A stretch of 64,000 nt of DNA from the NCBI GenBank assembly GCA_029863525.1, contig JAOTVL010000003.1, forward strand, positions 1-64,000, read 5' to 3'. The stretch is from Gemmatimonadota bacterium. Lineage in GTDB: Bacteria > Gemmatimonadota > Gemmatimonadetes > Longimicrobiales > Gaopeijiaceae. Below the pieces are notes generated by a model. It did no database searches. It was not told the DNA's origin and worked only from the letters and a program-made list of their open reading frames with translations. The translations under genes were made by a program, and so were the position numbers. Positions 28,591 to 37,468 of the stretch are shown here, piece after piece (within the stretch, counting starts at the first letter, position 1; the number at the start of each line of letters is the position of its first letter).

Positions 28591-29255
28591 TGAGCGAGCT
28601 TCTCGAGGGCATCACTTGGTTTCGGGGTTCTTCGATCCGAATCCGGCGCGCGGGTCTCGAAATCCTGATCGATCCGATCGGAGTCGATGAGGATTCGGAG
28701 GCCGACTTCGTGCTCCTCACGCATCCGCACTACGACAACTTCTCCGAGGACGACATCGCGCGCGTTCGCGGTGACCGCACCGTACTGGTGGCTCCGGCGT
28801 CCATGAAGAAGCAGCTGGACGATGCCGACCATTTCATGCGGCCCGGCGACATGCTCCAGCTCGACGCCTTCGACGTGCTGGCGGTTCCCGCCCACAACGT
28901 GAACAAGAAGTTCCACACGCCCGAGCAAGGCTGGCTGGGGTATGTGTTCACGGTCGGCAACACCACCTTCTACCACGCGGGCGACACGGACTTCCTCGAC
29001 GCCATGTACGGTATCCGCTGCGACGTCGCGTTTCTCCCGGTCGGCGGCCACTATACGATGGGCGTCGAGGACGCGGCCCGGGCGGGCGAGGCGTGCGGCG
29101 CCGAAGTCGTGGTCCCCATCCATTGGGGCGAGCCACACGGCACGGACGAGGACATCGAACGTCTCCAGGCCATCTTCTCTCGCGACGTGCACGTGCTCGA
29201 GCCCCAGTCGAATCATCGGGCGCCTGCCCCAACGGACGTCGACGACAACGTCTGA
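28591..29255 (+). CDS. MBL-fold metal-dependent hydrolase
   Basis: MSELLEGITWFRGSSIRIRRAGLEILIDPIG...LLTHPHYDNFSEDD...YHAGDT...VPIHWGEP. Confidence 0.85.
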
Positions 29256-29285
29256 CCCACCTCTGCAGATGACGAAGGAACTCCC

Positions 29286-30983
29286 ATGCGCCCACTTCCA
29301 CTCTTCGCACTCGCTGCGCCGCTCGGGCTCCTGATGACGGTGCCCCCCACGACGGTCGAGGCGCAGGCGACGGCGTCGCAAATGACGGGACCGGTGACGA
29401 GCCCCGCGACTCACAGCGGACGCTCCACTGTCTACGCACCGAACGGGGTCGCCGCCACGAGCCAGCCGCTCGCGACCACCGCCGCACTGAAGATTCTGCA
29501 GGACGGAGGCAACGCGATCGACGCGGCCGTCGCGGCGGCCGCGGTGCTCAATGTCACCGAGCCGCACATGACCGGGATGGGCGGCGACATGTTCGCGATT
29601 CTCTGGTCGGCCGCGGAAGGACGTCTCGTCGGTCTCGACGCCAGCGGAAAGTCGGGATCGAAGGTCGACGTGGATGCGCTCGCGGCGGACGATCCGGACG
29701 GCGTTCCCGGCAGTGGCGCGCGGTCGGTCACGGTGCCCGGAGCGCTCTCCGGCTGGAGCGCGTTGGTCGACACCTACGGAACCATGACGCTCGCACAGGT
29801 GCTGGCACCGGCGATCCGTATCGCCGAAGAGGGCTTTCCAGTGTCGCCGATCATCGCACACGACTGGGCCGGTTCGGTGAACGGGCTTCGTCGCGATGCG
29901 GGCGCGGCGGCAACGTTTCTCGTCGACGGTGAGGCGCCGAGGGCCGGCGATTGGTTCCGCAACCCGGACCTGGCCCGCACGTTCCGACGGGTCGCGGATC
30001 AGGGTCCGGCGACGTTCTACGGGGGTGAGCTCGGACGCGAGATCGTCGCGGGATTAGACGAGCTGGGTGGGTTCTTGACGATCGAGGACCTGGCAAACCA
30101 CGAAATCCGATGGGTCGAGCCGCTCTCGGTCGACTACAAAGGATACACCCTCTACGAGCTGCCGCCGGCAGGTCAGGGGATCGCCGCGCTCCAGATGCTG
30201 AAGATGCTGGAGGGGTACGACTTCTCGAGCATGCGGCACAACTCGGCCGAGTACCTCCACACGCTGATCGAGGCCAAGAAGCTCGCCCACGCCGATCTGG
30301 CCCGCTACGTCGCGGACCCAGACCACATGGACGTGCAGCCCGACGCGCTCTTGGACCCCGACTATCTCGCCGGTAGAGCGTCGCTGATCGACCCCTCACA
30401 CGCGGCGGATCGCCCCGATCCCGGCCGGCTCGTGACCGACTCCGAGACGATCTACCTGACGGTCGCCGATCGACACGGCAACATGATCTCGTTCATCAAC
30501 TCGATCTATGGCTCCTTCGGCTCGCGCGTGGTCGTGCCTGGCACCGGCCTGGTTCTGCAAAACCGTGGGGCGGGGTTCACCATGGAGGACGGGCACCCGA
30601 ACCGGATCGCCGCGAACAAGCGCCCCTTCCACACCATCATCCCGGCGTTCGTCACGAAAGACGACGAGCCGTGGCTCTCGTTCGGCGTCATGGGCGGGTC
30701 GATGCAGCCCCAGGGCCATGTGCAGGTCCTGCTCAACATGATCGAGTTCGGGATGGACCCGCAGGAAGCGATCGACGCGGCACGTTTCCGCCATTTCAGC
30801 GGCACCCGGGTCTCGATCGAGAACCTCGACGCCAGCGTCGCCGCCGCACTCGCGTCGATGGGACACGAGCTCGGCGACCCGGAGGGGGTCGCCTTCGGAG
30901 GCGGACAGGCGATCCTGAAGCTCGTCCGGGGCTGGGCCGCCGGCTCGGACCCTCGCAAGGACGGGATGGCGGCGGGGCATTGA
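29286..30983 (+). CDS. Gamma-glutamyltransferase family Ntn-hydrolase, secreted
   Basis: ILQDGGNAIDAAVAAAAVLNVTEPHMTGMGGDMFAILW; SETIYLTVADRHGNMISFINSIYGSFGS. Confidence 0.93.
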   Translation: MRPLPLFALAAPLGLLMTVPPTTVEAQATASQMTGPVTSPATHSGRSTVYAPNGVAATSQPLATTAALKILQDGGNAIDAAVAAAAVLNVTEPHMTGMGGDMFAILWSAAEGRLVGLDASGKSGSKVDVDALAADDPDGVPGSGARSVTVPGALSGWSALVDTYGTMTLAQVLAPAIRIAEEGFPVSPIIAHDWAGSVNGLRRDAGAAATFLVDGEAPRAGDWFRNPDLARTFRRVADQGPATFYGGELGREIVAGLDELGGFLTIEDLANHEIRWVEPLSVDYKGYTLYELPPAGQGIAALQMLKMLEGYDFSSMRHNSAEYLHTLIEAKKLAHADLARYVADPDHMDVQPDALLDPDYLAGRASLIDPSHAADRPDPGRLVTDSETIYLTVADRHGNMISFINSIYGSFGSRVVVPGTGLVLQNRGAGFTMEDGHPNRIAANKRPFHTIIPAFVTKDDEPWLSFGVMGGSMQPQGHVQVLLNMIEFGMDPQEAIDAARFRHFSGTRVSIENLDASVAAALASMGHELGDPEGVAFGGGQAILKLVRGWAAGSDPRKDGMAAGH

Positions 30984-31005
30984 GCAGCGGGGCCGGACGG
31001 GCCAA

Positions 31006-31860
31006 GTGAGTGGTCGTGGCGACGTCATTCCGTTCGACCAGCTTCCGGATCGCTTCGCCGAGCGCATTGAGGACCCGCCTGTCGACCCGGTGACCCCGCG
31101 GCCGGCGGCCACCATCGTCCTGCTCCGGGATGGGGTGGCCGGGATGGAAGTGCTTCTCATGCGACGCACACGGAACGCCGGATTCGTGCCCGGCGCGTAC
31201 GTCTTCCCCGGGGGCCGCGTCGACGGCACCGATGCCGATGCCCGGCTCGTCGAGCTACTGGCCGACCTTACGGAAGGACAGGCGGCCGACCGTCTCCAGC
31301 TCTACGACGCCGATCCCCCAGCAATCGCGTACTACCTCGCGGCCCTCCGGGAGGCGTTCGAGGAGACCGGGATCCTCGTGGGAGAGCGGCCCGACCGGTC
31401 GCCGCCGCCTACCGCGGCGGAAGACGCCGAGGTCGACTCCGTCCGTGACGCCCTCATGCAGGAGCAAATTTCCTTCGCCGACGCGCTGCGGCGACTGGGT
31501 TGTCGCATCGACGGAGACGCCATCGAGTACATCGCGCATTGGATCACCCCGAAGCCCGAGCCGCGGCGCTACGACACCCGCTTCTTCGCGGCGAAGGTGC
31601 GAGACGCCGCCGAAGCGATCATCGATCCTCGGGAGATGACGGACGCGTTGTGGCTTACCCCCTCCGAGGCCCTCGATAGGCTGGACTCGGGCGACCTTCC
31701 CATGGTCTTTCCAACGATCAAGACCATCGAGCAGCTCTCCGTTTACGAGACGGTGAGTGAGGCGCTCGAAGGCATTGGTGGGCAGCAGGTGCGCACCATC
31801 CTTCCCACGCTGGTGGTGACACCCACGGGGATCAGCCTCGAGATCGACGAAGAGGACTAG
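31006..31860 (+). CDS. NUDIX hydrolase
   Basis: GAYVFPGGRVDGTDADARL...YYLAALREAFEETGILVGE (Nudix box with internal insertion). Confidence 0.87.
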   Translation: MSGRGDVIPFDQLPDRFAERIEDPPVDPVTPRPAATIVLLRDGVAGMEVLLMRRTRNAGFVPGAYVFPGGRVDGTDADARLVELLADLTEGQAADRLQLYDADPPAIAYYLAALREAFEETGILVGERPDRSPPPTAAEDAEVDSVRDALMQEQISFADALRRLGCRIDGDAIEYIAHWITPKPEPRRYDTRFFAAKVRDAAEAIIDPREMTDALWLTPSEALDRLDSGDLPMVFPTIKTIEQLSVYETVSEALEGIGGQQVRTILPTLVVTPTGISLEIDEED

Positions 31861-31966
31861 GCCTTTTTCCTTGCTCGGATGGGGCCGAGGGTGAGATATA
31901 GCGAAGGGCGTCCCCCCGACCCGAAAACGCAGAGAGACGCGGGTCCACACGACCCGTCTTCATGAG

Positions 31967-33745
31967 ATGATGCGACGTTCGATTCAGCTCGGACTCGTGT
32001 ACTTGGCGGTCGGAGCGGTCTTTCCGGTGCCCGGTCACGCCCAGGCGCAGAGCTCGGCGCCCCTCGAAATCCTGTACGGATTCACTCTGATCGACGGTCG
32101 GGGCGGTCCTCCGATCCCGGACGCGGCCATGGCCGTTCGGGGCAACCAGATTCTCACCGTCTCCACTCGGCGGCAGCTGCTCTCGGGCCCCAACGCCCCC
32201 CGCGACGCCAGGGTGATCGACCTCGGGGGCGGCTATGTGATTCCCGGGCTCATCGACACGCACGTGCACCTCTCGACCGCCCCCAACCGCCGCCGCACCG
32301 AAGCACAGCTCGAGCGGCTTCTGTATGGGGGGATCACGGCCGTCCGCGACATGGCCGGCGATGCTCGCGCCCTCGCTTCGATCGCCCGCGATACGCGCCT
32401 CGGTTTGATCGACGGACCGGACGTCCACTTCGCGGCGCTCATGGCCGGCCCGTCGTTCTTCACGGACCCGCGGCCGCAGGCGTCGGCCGCGGGAGAGGTG
32501 CCCGGTGAGGTCGCCTGGCTCCAAGCCATCACCTCGGAGACCGACCTTGTCACGGCCGTGGCCCGTGCCAAGGGGACCTACGCCACCGGAGTGAAGATCT
32601 ACGCGAACCTGGAGCGGGGCGTCGTCGAAGCGATCTCGCGCGAGGCCCACCGCCAGGGGATGAAAGTGTGGGCTCACAGCATGGTCTTCCCCGCACGTCC
32701 GCTGGCCGTGGTCGAGGCCGGAGTCGACGTCGTCTCGCATGTGTGCCGCCTCGCGTGGGAGGGCATGGAGGAAGCGCCTACCGAATACCACCACGACCAG
32801 GTGCCCCTCTACGCGAATTTCAGCGCGGCCTCCCCGGTGTTCTCAGAGCTGTTCGACGCGATGCGCCGAAACGGGACGATGCTCGACGCGACATTGAGGA
32901 TGTACGCGCGGGCTGAAGAGAGCGCCGCGAATGAGCTCTCCGATCGATGCGATGTGGATTTCGCCCGCGCGCTCGTCGCGCGCGCTCATGACGAGGGCAT
33001 TCCCGTAACGGCGGGCACGGACTTCACGTCGCGTCCCGACGATCCGTTCCCGGCCCTGTACGAAGAGATGATCGAGCTCGCCGAGCACGGAGGACTCTCC
33101 GCCATGGAGACCATTCAGGCGGCGACGAGCGTCGCGGCCCGAGCGCTCGGCATCGAGGATACGCACGGCCTGCTCGTGCACGGACGTCCGGTGAGCTTCG
33201 TCCTCCTGGCCGAGGACCCCCTCGCGGACATGGATCACCTTCGAACCGTCCGGGCCGTTTGGAAGAATGGCGAGCGTTTCGACCGGAGCGCGTACCGTCC
33301 GCCTGTGGCGGAAGACGAGCAGAACGCGACGACGACCACGGGTCCCGCATCTCCCGAAGACGCGCTGGAGTACTGGCTGGGACTCTGGCACCGTTACGAC
33401 CTGGATCGCCTTTCCGGCGTCTTCCTCGAGGACCCGACGCTGACTTATTTCCCTTCCGACGCGGAAGGTGTGATCGAAGGGTACGAGGCCGTCGTCGCTT
33501 ACCACGTCGAACAAGGCTTCGTGCCGGGCGGCTTTCGCCCCGACGAAGAGCTGTGGCTCGAAGACACGCTCATCGCGGACTTCGAAGACAGCGCGGTCAT
33601 CAGCGCGGTCTGGCACTTCGGCAACCGCGTGGCCCGGCGGGACGTCGCTCGAGGTCCGATGACCATGGTCATCGTGCGGACCGACGCGGGCTACCGGATC
33701 TCGCACGTGAACATGGCGAATTACCCGCGGTCCCAGCCTCGTTGA
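31967..33745 (+). CDS. Secreted amidohydrolase fused to C-terminal SnoaL/NTF2-like domain
   Basis: GGGYVIPGLIDTHVHLSTAPN...VTAGTDFTSRPDDPFPALYEEM; C-terminal ALEYWLGLWHRYDLDRLSGVFLEDPTLTYFPSDAEGVIEGYEAVVAYH. Confidence 0.87.
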   Translation: MMRRSIQLGLVYLAVGAVFPVPGHAQAQSSAPLEILYGFTLIDGRGGPPIPDAAMAVRGNQILTVSTRRQLLSGPNAPRDARVIDLGGGYVIPGLIDTHVHLSTAPNRRRTEAQLERLLYGGITAVRDMAGDARALASIARDTRLGLIDGPDVHFAALMAGPSFFTDPRPQASAAGEVPGEVAWLQAITSETDLVTAVARAKGTYATGVKIYANLERGVVEAISREAHRQGMKVWAHSMVFPARPLAVVEAGVDVVSHVCRLAWEGMEEAPTEYHHDQVPLYANFSAASPVFSELFDAMRRNGTMLDATLRMYARAEESAANELSDRCDVDFARALVARAHDEGIPVTAGTDFTSRPDDPFPALYEEMIELAEHGGLSAMETIQAATSVAARALGIEDTHGLLVHGRPVSFVLLAEDPLADMDHLRTVRAVWKNGERFDRSAYRPPVAEDEQNATTTTGPASPEDALEYWLGLWHRYDLDRLSGVFLEDPTLTYFPSDAEGVIEGYEAVVAYHVEQGFVPGGFRPDEELWLEDTLIADFEDSAVISAVWHFGNRVARRDVARGPMTMVIVRTDAGYRISHVNMANYPRSQPR

Positions 33746-33756
33746 ACCGGTCACGC

Positions 33757-34362
33757 ATGCACAGAGTCAGTTCTTTCGGGCGACGGAACGCCGCGAACGC
33801 CCACGGACGGGGAGCCGCCCGCCGGGTCGTCGGCTTCATCGTCGCGACCCTGGCGCTGAGTGCGAGCGGATGTGATCGGGGGGACGTCCGCCTCACCGAA
33901 GCCGATGCGTTGCGTGCGGAGGTTACGCTCCGCTCACTGATGGCCGCCTTCGAGAGGGCGGACACCGCGTTGATCGAGGACCTGTTCTGGCCCGCGGCCA
34001 CCTACGACGACTTCCCGAATCAGCATACGTACCAAGGTGTCGCCGAGATCGTCGGGTACGTGACCGGCGTTCACGTCTGGGCGGACGACGTCGTCATGAA
34101 TGTCGGCGAAGTCCATGTCACCGAGGACGGGGCCGTGGCCGAATGGCTTTTTTCCGCCGTTCAGACCCGTCCCATGGGAGATCGGCTCTCCGTCGGCACG
34201 GGTAACGAGGTCGTGCTGAACGGCGTCACGGTGATCGAGCTGGAGGGTGAACGCATCATCCGTGCGGCCGACTACACGGACGCGGGTGCGATGCTGCTCC
34301 AGCTCGGCGGTCGGATCGAAATGCCGGACGGTCGCACGATCGTGCTCGACGCCCGCGAGTAG
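33757..34362 (+). CDS. SnoaL/NTF2-like lipoprotein
   Basis: Signal ending LALSASGC; LRSLMAAFERADTALIEDLFWPAATYDDFPNQHTYQGVAEIVGYV. Confidence 0.7.
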   Translation: MHRVSSFGRRNAANAHGRGAARRVVGFIVATLALSASGCDRGDVRLTEADALRAEVTLRSLMAAFERADTALIEDLFWPAATYDDFPNQHTYQGVAEIVGYVTGVHVWADDVVMNVGEVHVTEDGAVAEWLFSAVQTRPMGDRLSVGTGNEVVLNGVTVIELEGERIIRAADYTDAGAMLLQLGGRIEMPDGRTIVLDARE

Positions 34363-34470
34363 ACGCGGTCCGGGTGGGTGGCGAAGCGCACAGCCCTGAA
34401 ATACTGTCGATGCTCGGACGTTTCACAACCGCGAGCCGACGAGCGCGCGGGTTCACGCGGAGGCCCATCG

Positions 34471-35568
34471 ATGGCGACCAGACGAGACTTCATCAAGACG
34501 ACCGCAGGTGTTGGCGCAGGGGCTGCGCTGGGCGCGTTCCCGAGGTCGCTCGAGGGTGCACCGAACGTGATCGTGCGGCGGGTCACGCCCACGTGCGTCG
34601 CGTCCGGGAACGGCCTGGCGGCGGTCAGCCGTGCGATCGAGGAGCTCGCCGGCGGCGCCAGCACGATCGAGGCCGTCGTACGAGGAGTGAATCTGGTCGA
34701 GGAAGACCCGAACGACAGCTCGGTAGGCTACGGTGGGCTGCCGAACGCCGACGGCGTCGTTCAGCTGGATTCGTCCCTGATGCATGGACCGACGCGGGGC
34801 GCCGGCGCCGTGGCGGCGATCGAGGGCATCAAGCGACCGTCGCTGGTGGCGCTCGACGTGATGCGCTACACCGATCACCACTTGCTGGTGGGTGAAGGGG
34901 CTCAACGGTTCGCCAAGTCCATGGGCCACCCGATCGAGGACCTCCTCACGGAATCCGCGCGCCAGCGTTGGATCGAGTGGCGCGCCCGTCTCTCCGACTC
35001 GGACGACTACCTCACGCCCGCGGAATCAGCCGAGCGGATCGGTCAGCCCTACCGTCGGCCCGGCGACTTCGGCGACGGACTGCTCGATTCCCACGACGGC
35101 TACCGACCGCAGGGCACGATCAACTGCGACATCGTCGACGTCAACGGCGACCTCTCGTCCGTGACCACGACGTCGGGCCTCGCCTACAAGATCCCGGGCC
35201 GGGTCGGCGACTCACCGATCATCGGCGCGGGCCAGTTCTGCGACAACGACGTCGGCGCCGCCGGTTCGACCGGTCGTGGAGAGGCCGTCATCAAGACGTG
35301 CGGAAGTCACACGGTCGTGGAATACATGCGGCAGGGCATGCACCCGAAGGACGCGTGCCTCGAAGCGCTGCGGCGGATCGTCCACGTCACCGTCGAGGAG
35401 CGACTGCTCGGAGAGGACGGGCGCCCCTCCTTCAACGTGAACTACTACGCGGTGAACAAGAACGGTGAGTACGGCGGGGCGGCCATCTATTCCGGTGCTC
35501 GCTTCGCGGTGAGCGTCGACGGGGACTCCCGGCTCGAGGACTCAGCCTATGTCTTTCAGCGCGCCTGA
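34471..35568 (+). CDS. N4-(beta-N-acetylglucosaminyl)-L-asparaginase family protein, TAT-type signal
   Basis: MATRRDFIKTTAGVGAGAALGAFP; EEDPNDSSVGYGGLPNADGVVQLDSSLMHG; QGTINCDIVDVNGDLSSVTTTSGLAYKIPGRVGDSPIIGAG. Confidence 0.9.
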   Translation: MATRRDFIKTTAGVGAGAALGAFPRSLEGAPNVIVRRVTPTCVASGNGLAAVSRAIEELAGGASTIEAVVRGVNLVEEDPNDSSVGYGGLPNADGVVQLDSSLMHGPTRGAGAVAAIEGIKRPSLVALDVMRYTDHHLLVGEGAQRFAKSMGHPIEDLLTESARQRWIEWRARLSDSDDYLTPAESAERIGQPYRRPGDFGDGLLDSHDGYRPQGTINCDIVDVNGDLSSVTTTSGLAYKIPGRVGDSPIIGAGQFCDNDVGAAGSTGRGEAVIKTCGSHTVVEYMRQGMHPKDACLEALRRIVHVTVEERLLGEDGRPSFNVNYYAVNKNGEYGGAAIYSGARFAVSVDGDSRLEDSAYVFQRA

Positions 35569-35667
35569 GTCCGGGAAGGAAGCCGGGCGGACGTTACGCT
35601 CCCGCCACGGCTAAGGCTGCGGCTCGATCGGGACACGAGCTCGGGCCGGCCAGATCGGACGCCGCCG

Positions 35668-36048
35668 TCAGGTCGAGAAGCCGAGGCTTTCGGCGAGCGT
35701 CCGCTGGCGCTCGTCCAGGGTCAGGAAGAGCAACTCGGACGGGGCAGGACTCACGTAGAGGGCGACCGCGAGGTGCCAAAGATCGGCACCCCGCGCGAAC
35801 CCGACGTCGAGGACGCGCCCGATCTCAGGGCCGAGCGGACGGTCCGGGAGGACCCACCGCATCCAGGCCAGGGACCGAGCCTGGAACGCCACCTTCTCCC
35901 GAGCCAGCGTCGACCGGTACTCCGCCTCCAAGAGGTTCGATGAGAGGGGCACGGTCGCCTCGAGCAGACGGGCTCGGATCGAATGCACCTCGGGCTCGTC
36001 GAACGCCACCGCCACGAGGCACGAGGTGTCGACGTAGACGACGCTCAC
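35668..36048 (-). CDS. PIN-domain toxin (VapC-like)
   Basis: VVYVDTSCLVAVAFDEPE...LEAEYRSTLARE...GADLWHLAVAL; ATG overlaps antitoxin stop. Confidence 0.87.
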   Translation of the reverse strand: MSVVYVDTSCLVAVAFDEPEVHSIRARLLEATVPLSSNLLEAEYRSTLAREKVAFQARSLAWMRWVLPDRPLGPEIGRVLDVGFARGADLWHLAVALYVSPAPSELLFLTLDERQRTLAESLGFST

Positions 36049-36317
36049 TCGTCGCGATCGGCGAGGAACCGCTCGAGGGCCCCTGCTCGACTGACCACCG
36101 GCTGAAGAGAGACCGGGTCGTCGCCACCGACGAGGACCCCTAGGCCCTCCAGCATGCGCAATCTGCGACCGAGCTCGTCCTCGGCCCCGCCGATCGGTCG
36201 AATCTCCGCCACCGTCTCCCCGTGATACGAGACGAGCACCGTCTTGCCCTCGCGGACCTTTCGAATGACCTCGCTGAACCGCGCCTTTGCGTCGTACACC
36301 GAATAGATTTCGCTCAT
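36045..36317 (-). CDS. Phd/YefM-like antitoxin
   Basis: MSEIYSVYDAKARFSEVIRKVREGKTVLVSYHGETVAEIRPI. Confidence 0.87.
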   Translation of the reverse strand: MSEIYSVYDAKARFSEVIRKVREGKTVLVSYHGETVAEIRPIGGAEDELGRRLRMLEGLGVLVGGDDPVSLQPVVSRAGALERFLADRDE

Positions 36318-36334
36318 TCGGCAGTATGCCTCAC

Positions 36335-36349
36335 ACTAGTCAGACTAGT
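36335..36349 (-). promoter_or_regulatory. Putative TA operator palindrome overlapping the promoter
   Basis: ACTAGTC-A-GACTAGT perfect inverted repeat; minus strand reads TTGACT-18 bp-CATACT with start ATG 5 nt after the -10-like box. Confidence 0.65.
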
Positions 36350-36377
36350 CAAGATATGAGAAGATCGCCTTCCGCAC

Positions 36378-37412
36378 CTATGCCCTCAGGGCCGACAGTG
36401 TCTGCCAGCTCTGCGCGCGACGGCCCTCCTCGACGTCGTGAACGAGCTCCACGAGGCGTCGGATCAGAGGCGTGTCGACGCCGACGTCCGCACCGAGACG
36501 AGCGATCGGCGTGATTTGCGCGTCGACTTCGGTCTTTCGCTTCCGCACGGCGAGGTCGCGCCAGACGCCGCTATGGCTCTTGGCCGAGGCGCGATTGAAA
36601 TCCACGAGCCGGTCGAGGCTGGCGCTGGCGACCCTGTCGCCTGCGCCCGAGCCGAACGCCGCGGGGTCGAAACCGTCGAACGCTTCGGGCTGCACGCCCC
36701 GCGCCTCTGCGACGGCCACGACCTCCCTCGCCAGCGAGATCATCGCGGGCCGATGCGCGGGTGACGCCAGCACGTCGGCAATCGATGCGTCGGCGAGCGC
36801 GGTCGCGAAGAGCACCGCCCCGTAGGCGAGCTTGCCCCAGAGGTAGCCCCAGATGTTGTCCGTGAGCAGGGCGTCCGGCTCGAACTCGCGAAACAGCTCA
36901 TGCAGTGCCCGGACCCGCACGGTCCGCGATCCGTCGAGCTCGCCCACGACCACCGCGCCGCGGTTGCCGCGGAGCACCACCCCGGGACTCGTGACGTCCG
37001 CCCCGAAGTTCACGAAACAACCCACGGTGCGCCGGGCTCCGACGACGTCGGCGATGTCGAGCTCGTTCAGGCCGTTCTGTACGGATACGACGAAGCCTTC
37101 CGGGTGCAGAAGCGGGCCGATCGTTTTCATCGCGGCCCGCGTGTGGTGACCCTTCACGCAAAGAAGTACGGTACGCAGGCCGGGGTCGACCCACCGAGGG
37201 TCCGCGCAGTAGGCCTCCACGCTGAAGGAATCCACGGGCCCCTCGATGCGCAGACCGTTCTCCCGGATCGCGGCGGCGTGCTCCTCGTCCGCGTCGACGA
37301 AGAGGACTTCGTGGCCGGACCGGATGAGCCACGCCCCGATGGAGCCGCCCATCGCGCCGGCACCCCAGATCACGATCGGGTCCAGGGCGCCCGGCGCACG
37401 ACCGCCTTTCAT
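36378..37412 (-). CDS. 2-dehydropantoate 2-reductase (PanE/ApbA family)
   Basis: VIWGAGAMGGSIGAWLIRSGHEVLFVDAD; KLAYGAVLFATALADASIADVL; SHSGVWRDLAVRKRKTEVDAQ. Confidence 0.88.
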   Translation of the reverse strand: MKGGRAPGALDPIVIWGAGAMGGSIGAWLIRSGHEVLFVDADEEHAAAIRENGLRIEGPVDSFSVEAYCADPRWVDPGLRTVLLCVKGHHTRAAMKTIGPLLHPEGFVVSVQNGLNELDIADVVGARRTVGCFVNFGADVTSPGVVLRGNRGAVVVGELDGSRTVRVRALHELFREFEPDALLTDNIWGYLWGKLAYGAVLFATALADASIADVLASPAHRPAMISLAREVVAVAEARGVQPEAFDGFDPAAFGSGAGDRVASASLDRLVDFNRASAKSHSGVWRDLAVRKRKTEVDAQITPIARLGADVGVDTPLIRRLVELVHDVEEGRRAQSWQTLSALRA

Positions 37413-37468
37413 TGCGAGGTCACCCTCGTCGCAGATCGTAGGCCGACGACGCTCAAGACGAGACCGAC

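Noticed and set aside
25641-29861. ORF track call of a 1406-aa protein
   Set aside because: Only 25641..28262 is Lon; the N-terminal extension is antisense to the MBL-fold hydrolase and GGT genes and has no recognisable domain
29286-30983. Loss of catalytic Thr in GGT because the TTH motif is not present
   Set aside because: Counting back from the conserved Asp places a Thr (SETIYLTVAD) at the nucleophile position, as in other members of the broader GGT family
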